Shown here: positions 1-5,915 of the stretch, one piece after another
How the letters are laid out: each line of letters begins with the position of its first letter
Numbering within the stretch: position 1 is the first letter of the stretch
Assembly (NCBI GenBank): GCA_007128045.1
Contig: SKYG01000068.1
Location: forward strand, 1-6,764
Length of the DNA stretch: 6,764 nt
Direction: 5' to 3'
Source: Bacteroidales bacterium
Lineage (GTDB): Bacteria > Bacteroidota > Bacteroidia > Bacteroidales > UBA7960
Made by a program: the position numbers and the translations under genes
Notes under the pieces: model-generated
The model's input: only the letters and a program-made list of their open reading frames with translations
Told to the model about the DNA's origin: nothing
Databases searched by the model: none

Positions 1-2
1 TT

Positions 3-20
3 AATATAAATATTTATATT
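3..20. repeat. Perfect 18-bp AT-only palindrome upstream of the DUF1800 gene
   Basis: AATATAAATATTTATATT reads the same on both strands without a mismatch. It contains no G or C and has no loop or following T-run, so it does not look like a normal intrinsic terminator. It lies 65 bp before the DUF1800 start, where it could be a protein-binding site, an easily melted element, or chance in AT-rich DNA. The rest of the 85-bp leader shows no convincing TAnnTTTG box and no Shine-Dalgarno sequence. Confidence 0.4.
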
Positions 21-85
21 GCTGGTTATGTATCACATCTGTTAAACCAATCGACATCTAAGCAGAGATAATATTACTGTTTCAA

Positions 86-1759
86 ATGGAAAGAAGAACA
101 ATGTTAAAAACGCTTATTAGTGGGTCAGCACCTGAGTCTTACATTTCACATGCTACCAATCAAAAAAACGATTCCGGATTGGAGGCCTATACAGGCGATT
201 GGACAAAGTTTCAGGCAGCCCATTTACTTCGGCGCACCACATTTGGACCCACAATAGCAGAAATAGATAAAGCAGTGGAGTTGGGTCTGCAAGGTACATT
301 GGACCGGCTTTTTCGGTCACGACCACTTCCTGAACCCCCAATCAATCACATCAACAACAACGACCCCAATGTGCCCATCGGAGAAACCTGGATAGAAGCA
401 CCATATCTGGCTAATGTCAATTTAAGGAATTACCGCATTCAGTCTTTACATGCCTGGACAGTGGGTATACTGTTAAATAGTGGCATGAGTATTATCGAGA
501 AGATGACACTCTTCTGGCATAATCATTTCGTTACCGAACGCACTGAAGTTAACGATCCCAAATTTCAATATGTATATATTACCCTGCTTAGGGAGTATGC
601 GCTGGGTAACTTCAGAGAGCTGACAAAAAGGATCACCATCGACCCTTCCATGTTACGTTATCTGAATGGCAACCAGAGCACCAGAAACAACCCAAACGAG
701 AACTACGCCCGTGAATTGCTTGAACTATTTACCATTGGCAAAGGCCCACAAATTGCTCCCGGCGATTATACCAATTATACTGAAAATGATGTACTGGAGA
801 TCGCCAGGGTGCTAACAGGGTGGGTAATTACTGGCTTCAATACACAAAATCCCGACGTAAAAGTTGGTTCAGAGTATCGTAATGCACGCCACGACCTGGG
901 CAACAAAACACTATCTCACCATTTCGATAACCAGGTAATATCAGACATGGGTGATGAAGAGTATAAACATCTTATAGACATCATATTCCAAAAGAAGGAG
1001 TGTGCCTTATTTATCGCCAGGAAGCTATACCGTTGGTTCGTTTATTATACCATCACAGATGACACTGAAAACAACATCATTAAGCCATTGGCCGATCAGA
1101 TAGTACAGGATGATTACGACATATCCCCTACCTTGCTGACCCTCCTCGGCAGTGAGCATTTTTATAGCCATTGTGTTTGTGGAACCATGATCAAACATCC
1201 GGTAGATTTTATTATTAGTCTGATGCGCCAATCTGAATGGCAGGCACCTGGAAACATGAACCTTCAATACAGGTATTGGCTACTCGCATTTAACACATTA
1301 ACACCATTACAGATGGTGTATTACAACCCGCCCAGCGTAGCCGGATGGAAGGCATGGTACCAGGAACCAGCATATTATCAGAACTGGCTCAATTCTGTTA
1401 CTTTACCGGTACGTGCTGATTTTGTTAAAACCCTAATTTACACAGGACTTAGGGTGGGGAACAACCCATTTGCAAATATTTCTGTAACAGATTGGGTGGC
1501 CAGAACATCAAATCCATCAGCTGTTAACAGCCTGTTGGAAGATATTGCAGTACAACTCTTTCCAAGACCCCTCACTGAGCAAAAGACAGTGTTTCTGAAA
1601 GACATTTTGATACCAGGCCTGCCAGATTATGTATGGACAACAGAATACAATAATTATCTCTCTGATCCCACAAACCCGGTATTGGCAAATATTGTTACCG
1701 AAAAACTCAACACACTGATAGCGACCATGATGCAAATGCCGGAATATCAATTAAGCTGA
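86..1759 (+). CDS. DUF1800 family protein, partner of the downstream DUF1501 protein
   Basis: The 557-residue protein matches the DUF1800 family along its length. Recognisable blocks are HLLRRTTFGP (46-55), FWHNHF (143-148), NENYARELLELFTIG (204-218), ARVLTGW (240-246), RHDLGNK (268-274), ARKLYRWFV (311-319), HPVDFI (371-376), YYNPPSVAGW (412-421) and the C-terminal MMQMPEYQ (548-555). The biochemical role of the family is not established, and I do not assign one. Family genes are commonly found next to DUF1501 genes, as here, which suggests the two products work together. The start at 86 is the first ATG after an in-frame stop; an ATG at 101 is possible, but starting at 86 keeps an N-terminal ERRTMLK motif that resembles a twin-arginine signal. 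No hydrophobic stretch follows it, so no classical signal peptide or membrane segment is visible. No Shine-Dalgarno sequence precedes it, as is usual in Bacteroidota. The family call is secure; location and role are not. Confidence 0.93.
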   Translation: MERRTMLKTLISGSAPESYISHATNQKNDSGLEAYTGDWTKFQAAHLLRRTTFGPTIAEIDKAVELGLQGTLDRLFRSRPLPEPPINHINNNDPNVPIGETWIEAPYLANVNLRNYRIQSLHAWTVGILLNSGMSIIEKMTLFWHNHFVTERTEVNDPKFQYVYITLLREYALGNFRELTKRITIDPSMLRYLNGNQSTRNNPNENYARELLELFTIGKGPQIAPGDYTNYTENDVLEIARVLTGWVITGFNTQNPDVKVGSEYRNARHDLGNKTLSHHFDNQVISDMGDEEYKHLIDIIFQKKECALFIARKLYRWFVYYTITDDTENNIIKPLADQIVQDDYDISPTLLTLLGSEHFYSHCVCGTMIKHPVDFIISLMRQSEWQAPGNMNLQYRYWLLAFNTLTPLQMVYYNPPSVAGWKAWYQEPAYYQNWLNSVTLPVRADFVKTLIYTGLRVGNNPFANISVTDWVARTSNPSAVNSLLEDIAVQLFPRPLTEQKTVFLKDILIPGLPDYVWTTEYNNYLSDPTNPVLANIVTEKLNTLIATMMQMPEYQLS

Positions 1760-1815
1760 CCATGAAATCACCATCAACATGTTTACACACAGTAGTATGA
1801 TTATGATCACAGAGC

Positions 1816-1855
1816 GACTTTTCGACATTCAGACATTCAGACTTTTAGACTTTTA
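1816..1855. repeat. Five tandem 8-bp units in the DUF1800-DUF1501 gap
   Basis: Five consecutive octamers, all beginning with GAC, fill 40 bp: GACTTTTC once, GACATTCA twice, then GACTTTTA twice. The array ends 15 bp before the DUF1501 start codon. It is the only clear structure in the 111-bp gap at 1760-1870, where I see no terminator hairpin and no good TAnnTTTG box. Two adjacent exact duplications suggest replication slippage. A change in copy number would alter the spacing upstream of the DUF1501 gene, but any regulatory role is inference. Confidence 0.75.
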
Positions 1856-1870
1856 AACTATGTTGAACAG

Positions 1871-3442
1871 ATGAACCGCAGAACCTTCATAAAAAATACA
1901 GTAGCTGCTTCAATTGGTCTGCCATTGATGATCAATGGCTCCCCATTAAGGGCATTTTCCCGTCATCTGTTGTTTAAAAGCATTGATCCCCTATCAGACC
2001 GGGTTCTTGTGCTTATCCAGCTAAACGGAGGCAATGACGGACTGAATATGGTTCTTCCATTGGATCAATATGACAAGCTTGCAAATGTAAGAAGCAACAT
2101 CCTTATACCTGAAAAACAAATCCTCACCTTAAGCCAGAAAACAGGTATACACCCAGCTATGTCTGGATTAAAGAATGCCTATGATGAAGGGCAGGTATGT
2201 ATTGTGCAAAATGTGGGATATCCCGACCAAAACCGGTCTCACTTTCGGTCTACAGATATTTGGCAAACCGGCTCAGCATCCAGCGAAGTGATCAACACCG
2301 GATGGCTCGGACGCTTCTTTGATTCCCGGATCATTGATTACCCAAACGGATACCCCAATGCCGATGCGCCCGATCCCTTCGCACTGACTGTTGGCAATAT
2401 CATATCGGAAACCTGTCAGGGAGTGAGGGCCAATTACAGCCTTGCCGTCCAAGACCCGCTTACCCAGTCAACATTGTTCGAGAGTGATATGGAATACCAG
2501 GATACATCAGCCTGCTACGACAAAGAACTAGCCTATGTCATGACCGCCATATCTCAAACCAATGCCTATGGGGGGGTTATCACTAGTGCAGCAGAAAAAG
2601 GTTCAAATCTCGTGGAATATCCGGAAAACAATCTTTTGGCACAGCAGTTAAAGACTATTGCTCAGCTGATATCAGGCGGTCTGGGTACCAAGGTTTACGT
2701 GGCCAACCTGGGCGGATTCGACACCCACGCCAATCAGGTGGAAGAAGATACTACTACAATAGGTCGCCATGCCAACCTCCTTGGATTGCTGTCAGAAGCG
2801 ATCAGTATATTTCTCCACGATCTTACACTTCAAAATTTAAATGAACGGGTTGTAGGAATGACCTATTCAGAGTTTGGCAGACGTATCAGATCGAATGGCG
2901 CTAATGGTACAGACCACGGCTCGGCAGCCCCATTAATTGTATTTGGAAGTTGTGTAAACTCTACAATTCTGGGCGACAATCCCGTCATACAAACCGAAGT
3001 TCACCCACAGGAAGGTGTGGCCATGCAGTATGATTTTCGCTCCGTTTATGGATCTTTATTACATCAATGGTTTGATGTGCCCATCGAAGAGGTGAAAACG
3101 GTACTATTCGATGGTTTTTCAGAAATTCCTTTGATTGCAGGATGTGATAACTCCACCAGTATTGATGAAGATCAATCGCTACAAAAAGAATCTGTTTTCA
3201 TCTGCTATCCAAATCCATCCAAAGGGCTGACAACAATAAGGTTTAATAGCTTTGGTGAGCAGATTCAGATCAGTATCTTTAATAATATTGGATATGAGGT
3301 TACCCGGCTTCAAGACGGGTTCCTTGATGAAGGGATCCATGAGCGTTTATTCCATTCAGGTCATTTACCTCCTGGCAATTACCATGTCCATCTCCGCACC
3401 CCAAACCGACAGCAAACTACCAACATAATTATTATCAGATAA
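1871..3442 (+). CDS. DUF1501 family protein with Tat-like leader and C-terminal T9SS sorting domain
   Basis: The 523-residue protein has three parts. Residues 1-30 carry a twin-arginine motif (NRRTFIK, 2-8) and a modest hydrophobic stretch (about 10-21), consistent with a Tat signal. Residues about 44-415 are the DUF1501 core, with LIQLNGGNDGLNM (48-60), RSHFRSTDIWQTG (122-134), GWLGRF (144-149), GGFDTHANQ (281-289), SEFGRRIRSNG (333-343), TDHG (347-350) and DFRSVYG (388-394). The core is related to the alkaline phosphatase/sulfatase superfamily; N55/D56, D284/H286 and D348/H349 are plausible metal ligands, but this is inference and no substrate is known. Residues about 446-523 form a type A T9SS sorting domain, starting at YPNPSKG (446-452) and ending in GNYHVHLR (502-509) and a basic C-terminus. 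The protein is therefore predicted to cross the outer membrane and be released or surface-anchored. It follows its DUF1800 partner by 111 bp and precedes zwf by 3 nt. No Shine-Dalgarno sequence is present. Confidence 0.93.
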   Translation: MNRRTFIKNTVAASIGLPLMINGSPLRAFSRHLLFKSIDPLSDRVLVLIQLNGGNDGLNMVLPLDQYDKLANVRSNILIPEKQILTLSQKTGIHPAMSGLKNAYDEGQVCIVQNVGYPDQNRSHFRSTDIWQTGSASSEVINTGWLGRFFDSRIIDYPNGYPNADAPDPFALTVGNIISETCQGVRANYSLAVQDPLTQSTLFESDMEYQDTSACYDKELAYVMTAISQTNAYGGVITSAAEKGSNLVEYPENNLLAQQLKTIAQLISGGLGTKVYVANLGGFDTHANQVEEDTTTIGRHANLLGLLSEAISIFLHDLTLQNLNERVVGMTYSEFGRRIRSNGANGTDHGSAAPLIVFGSCVNSTILGDNPVIQTEVHPQEGVAMQYDFRSVYGSLLHQWFDVPIEEVKTVLFDGFSEIPLIAGCDNSTSIDEDQSLQKESVFICYPNPSKGLTTIRFNSFGEQIQISIFNNIGYEVTRLQDGFLDEGIHERLFHSGHLPPGNYHVHLRTPNRQQTTNIIIIR

Positions 3443-3445
3443 AAT

Positions 3446-4969
3446 ATGACCCCCACAAACGACCAATTCATTTATGTGATCTTTGGCGCCTCCGGCGACC
3501 TAACAAAAAGAAAATTAATCCCCGCCTTGTATTCATTATATGTGCTTGACTTACTCCCCGACAAATTTGCCATCATGGGTGCATCAAGGTCTGATTACTC
3601 CGATGCCTCCTTCAGGGAAGTAATGATAAAAGCAATTCACGAGTTTAAAGAGATTGAAGAGACAAAACATATCGATCGTTTTATAGAAAAAATATTCTAC
3701 ACACCGGTACGTTTTGATGAAACAGCCTCATACCAGAAGCTTAAACAACGAATTGAAGGCATTAGAAACGATTTCGGCATCTCGGGAAATACGATTTTTT
3801 ACTTATCAACACCACCGGCATTATATGGAATTATCCCAGGACAATTAGCTGCAGCCGGACTAAACAAAGAAGACGATGGCTGGAAAAGACTGATTATCGA
3901 AAAACCGTTTGGGTATGATCTTGAGTCAGCCCTGTTATTAAGAGATACTTTACTGGAACAGTGGGATGAGGAACAGTTATTCAGAATAGACCATTATCTT
4001 GGTAAAGAAACCGTTCAAAATCTTTTGGTCACGCGATTCTCCAATGGGATATTTGAACCCTTATGGAACAGAAACTTTATTCACCATGTGGAAATCACCT
4101 CCTCAGAAAGTATAGGTGTGGAAAAAAGAGGTGGTTATTATGATCAATCTGGGGCCCTTCGCGATATGGTTCAGAACCATTTATTGCAGGTAGCGGCACT
4201 GACGGCTATGGAACCTCCATCATCACTGGAGCCTGAAGCCATCAGAAACGAAATACTGAAAGTGTTTCAGTCGCTCAGGCCTATTAAATATAAGGATATT
4301 GAAAAGGTGGCTATCCGCGGACAATATGTTGCCTCAACCATCAGAGGTAACGTAATCACAGGATACCGCGAAGAGGAAGGGGTTTCAACAGACTCACATA
4401 CCGAGACCTATGCCGCTATAAAGTTTTATATTGACAATTGGCGATGGGGTGGCGTGCCTTTTTATATCCGGACAGGAAAGCGTTTGCCCACACGTGTTAA
4501 TGAAGTGGTCATCCACTTCAAGCCAACACCTCATTTTCTTTTCTCGCAAGATACAGACTGTAAATCGTGCAATCAACTGGTAATACGCATCCAGCCCGAT
4601 GAGGGCATTCTGTTAAAATTTGGCATGAAAACCCCTGGCGCCGGATTCGAGGTCGAGAATGTAAGCATGGACTTTCATTACTCGGAATTGTCCTCACACC
4701 GGATTCCCTCAGCTTACGAACGACTGATCTATGATTCTATCAAAGGAGACTCAACCTTGTTTGCGCGATCGGAGGAGGTCATTCAGGCCTGGAAGTTCCT
4801 GATGCCGGTCATCGATGCCTGGCGTAACGGGAAAGACGTCCCCCTGCATGGCTACCCGGCAGGCACCTGGGGTCCGGAACATGCCGACGACCTGATAGAA
4901 GGCAGAAACATGACCTGGAGGTATCCATGTAAAAACCTCTCGGAGCATGGAGGCTATTGTGAATTATGA
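3446..4969 (+). CDS. zwf: Glucose-6-phosphate 1-dehydrogenase
   Basis: The enzyme oxidises glucose 6-phosphate to 6-phosphogluconolactone and reduces NADP+ (or NAD+), the entry step of the cytoplasmic oxidative pentose phosphate pathway. The 507-residue length is close to the bacterial norm of about 485-500. The N-terminal Rossmann fold shows GASGDLTKRKLIPALY (14-29), the dinucleotide site. EKPFG (152-156) and RIDHYLGKE (180-188) are the family signatures; D182, H183 and K187 lie in the substrate site. DQSGALRDMVQNHLLQ (233-248) includes H245, which aligns with the catalytic base. All key residues are present. The start is the first ATG after the DUF1501 stop, only 3 nt away and without a Shine-Dalgarno sequence, so co-transcription and perhaps translational coupling are likely. 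The 3' end overlaps the opposite-strand pgl gene by 16 bp. The last 230 bp or so are more GC-rich than the rest of the window (about 59% in 4741-4920 by hand count). Confidence 0.98.
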   Translation: MTPTNDQFIYVIFGASGDLTKRKLIPALYSLYVLDLLPDKFAIMGASRSDYSDASFREVMIKAIHEFKEIEETKHIDRFIEKIFYTPVRFDETASYQKLKQRIEGIRNDFGISGNTIFYLSTPPALYGIIPGQLAAAGLNKEDDGWKRLIIEKPFGYDLESALLLRDTLLEQWDEEQLFRIDHYLGKETVQNLLVTRFSNGIFEPLWNRNFIHHVEITSSESIGVEKRGGYYDQSGALRDMVQNHLLQVAALTAMEPPSSLEPEAIRNEILKVFQSLRPIKYKDIEKVAIRGQYVASTIRGNVITGYREEEGVSTDSHTETYAAIKFYIDNWRWGGVPFYIRTGKRLPTRVNEVVIHFKPTPHFLFSQDTDCKSCNQLVIRIQPDEGILLKFGMKTPGAGFEVENVSMDFHYSELSSHRIPSAYERLIYDSIKGDSTLFARSEEVIQAWKFLMPVIDAWRNGKDVPLHGYPAGTWGPEHADDLIEGRNMTWRYPCKNLSEHGGYCEL

Positions 4970-5694
4970 ATTAGGGAAGTGTCGAGACCTGACGCAGCCT
5001 CCTCGTCGAGCAGCCACAATAATTTACCATGTTCCGGCCTGACCATAGATGCAGGATACGCTTCATATCCATTTCTTTTCCCGAAGATATCTGCAACGAC
5101 ACCGGCTTTGGAACTACCTGTAACAATAAATACAACCATTTTTGCGTGGTTGATAGTCCTTCCTGTTGCTGTGATCCTGATTTGTCTGCTTATGGGATGA
5201 ACAGCAACTGAAAATAATTCAGGTACATCAAACAACCGTCGTTGATCAGGAAATATGGAGGCTGTATGCCCATCCTCGCCAAGACCTAACAGCATCAGAT
5301 TAAAAGAAGGTGTACCTTGATGCCGGGGAAGATGCTCACCAATCAGATTTGAATAACGGATAGCTTCCAGATTGGGATCATTCTCACCCAGTATCCTGAA
5401 CACTTGTGCAGAAGGAATGGTAACCCGGCCCAGCAAGCTCTTGACTGCCATATTGTAATTACTTTCACTGTCTGATGGGGAAACACAACGTTCATCACCC
5501 CAGAAAAATTTCATTTCATTCCAACGAATTACCTCAGCAAACCTCTCTGCCAGATAAGAATATATTTCCTTCGGGGTTGACCCTCCGGATAATGAAACTG
5601 AATAATGATGTCTTCCCGACAATTTTACATCCCTGACAAGCATTTCACCAACAAAATGTCCAATTTCATTCGTATTCTTAAATACTTTTATCAT
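4954..5694 (-). CDS. pgl: 6-phosphogluconolactonase (DevB type)
   Basis: The enzyme hydrolyses 6-phosphogluconolactone, the product of Zwf, to 6-phosphogluconate in the cytoplasm. With the start chosen here it has 246 residues, typical for DevB-type lactonases. Signatures are SLSGGSTPKEIY (34-45, phosphate-binding), FFWGDERCV (63-71), SNYNMA (78-83) and LGLGEDGHTASIFP (136-149), in which D141 and H143 match the catalytic pair. A later TGSSKAG (192-198) is also typical. The reading frame could open 10 codons earlier at 5724, but the ATG at 5694 has AAAAGGAG six bases upstream and gives a normal N-terminus, while the extra ten residues (MVVNSEKEYI) look like translated leader. The gene converges on zwf and overlaps its last 16 bp, unlike the same-strand zwf-pgl arrangement common in bacteria. 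It needs its own promoter, probably in the gap it shares with the ppk2-like gene. Confidence 0.97.
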   Translation of the reverse strand: MIKVFKNTNEIGHFVGEMLVRDVKLSGRHHYSVSLSGGSTPKEIYSYLAERFAEVIRWNEMKFFWGDERCVSPSDSESNYNMAVKSLLGRVTIPSAQVFRILGENDPNLEAIRYSNLIGEHLPRHQGTPSFNLMLLGLGEDGHTASIFPDQRRLFDVPELFSVAVHPISRQIRITATGRTINHAKMVVFIVTGSSKAGVVADIFGKRNGYEAYPASMVRPEHGKLLWLLDEEAASGLDTSLIHNSQ

Positions 5695-5700
5695 AATATA

Positions 5701-5708
5701 CTCCTTTT
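5701..5708 (-). promoter_or_regulatory. Shine-Dalgarno sequence that decides the pgl start
   Basis: On the minus strand AAAAGGAG is followed by the six bases TATATT and then the ATG at 5694. This is near-ideal spacing for ribosome binding. The site lies inside the longer reading frame that opens at 5724, which argues that the upstream ATG is not used. None of the other four genes here has a comparable site; strong Shine-Dalgarno sequences are generally uncommon in Bacteroidota. Confidence 0.75.
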
Positions 5709-5731
5709 CACTGTTCACAACCATGCAACAT

Positions 5732-5739
5732 CAAATTTA
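5732..5739 (-). promoter_or_regulatory. Candidate -7 promoter element for pgl
   Basis: Read on the minus strand, TAAATTTG matches the Bacteroidota -7 consensus TAnnTTTG exactly. Transcription would begin around 5724-5727, giving a leader of about 30 nt that contains the Shine-Dalgarno sequence. The -33 element is weak: TTTG at 5755-5752 is 12 bp upstream and TTG at 5758-5756 is 16 bp upstream, both closer than usual. An 8-base T-run on this strand lies between the boxes. The prediction is reasonable but unproven. Confidence 0.4.
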
Positions 5740-5777
5740 CAAAAAAAAGAGCAAACAATCATACGTTCAAAATGTTG

Positions 5778-5785
5778 TACTTTTG
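5778..5785 (+). promoter_or_regulatory. Candidate -7 promoter element for the PPK2-family gene
   Basis: TACTTTTG matches the TAnnTTTG consensus exactly. No TTG or TTTG is found at the expected -33 distance (about 5752-5762), so the promoter would be incomplete or activator-dependent. Transcription from here would give a leader of roughly 120 nt that includes the inverted repeat at 5815-5845 and both copies of the direct repeat. Confidence 0.3.
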
Positions 5786-5800
5786 TTTGCATCCATCAAA

Positions 5801-5891
5801 CAACAATAATCTATATCATGGGGGCAGCTTAGGTTGAACCATGATGATAATAGGTCTTTGCTGTAAAACATCCAACAATAATGTGGATCAT
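5801..5891. repeat. Pair of direct repeats, CAACAATAAT-N4-ATCAT, upstream of the PPK2-family gene
   Basis: The copies are at 5801-5819 and 5873-5891, 72 bp apart start to start. Each has CAACAATAAT, four differing bases, then ATCAT, so 15 of 19 positions are shared. The second copy ends 24 bp before the start codon. A 10-bp palindrome, ATTAATTAAT (5890-5899), overlaps its end. Two spaced copies of a site ahead of a gene could be operator sites, but AT-rich chance similarity is possible. Confidence 0.5.
5815..5845. repeat. Inverted repeat ATCATGG / CCATGAT in the pgl-ppk2 gap
   Basis: Arms at 5815-5821 and 5839-5845 are perfectly complementary over 7 bp and enclose a 17-nt spacer. No U-tract follows, so it is not a good terminator. 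It could be an operator dyad or a leader hairpin if transcription starts at the upstream -7 candidate. The remainder of the 221-bp gap (5695-5915) holds the pgl leader, the candidate promoters and the direct repeats; I see no other gene in it. Confidence 0.4.
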
Positions 5892-5915
5892 TAATTAATA
5901 TAAGACCGTTTACTT

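Noticed and set aside
1025..1267. Minus-strand frame inside the DUF1800 gene, and similar ones at 153-341 and 1517-1750
   Set aside because: They are antisense to a gene with strong conserved motifs and show no independent coding signal.
1760..1815. Possible terminator or small gene after the DUF1800 stop
   Set aside because: There is no GC-rich stem with a T-run, and the only open frame, from 1762, is 12 codons long.
1816..1855. Octamer array considered as a CRISPR remnant
   Set aside because: The units are 8 bp, directly contiguous and have no spacers or nearby cas genes.
4501..4520. Perfect hairpin TGAAGTGG-TCAT-CCACTTCA inside zwf
   Set aside because: The 8-bp stem encodes the ordinary EVVIHF strand of the enzyme and has no T-run or flanking structure, so coincidence is likely.
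4979..5211. Two short plus-strand open frames opposite pgl
   Set aside because: They lie wholly within a confidently identified gene on the other strand, and their sequences show no recognisable family.
5694..5724. Longer pgl reading frame starting at 5724
   Set aside because: The extra ten codons contain the Shine-Dalgarno sequence for the ATG at 5694 and have no counterpart in the usual lactonase N-terminus.
5605..5832. 75-codon plus-strand frame across the pgl start and the intergenic region
   Set aside because: It covers the pgl 5' end and promoter region, has low-complexity content and lacks family signatures.
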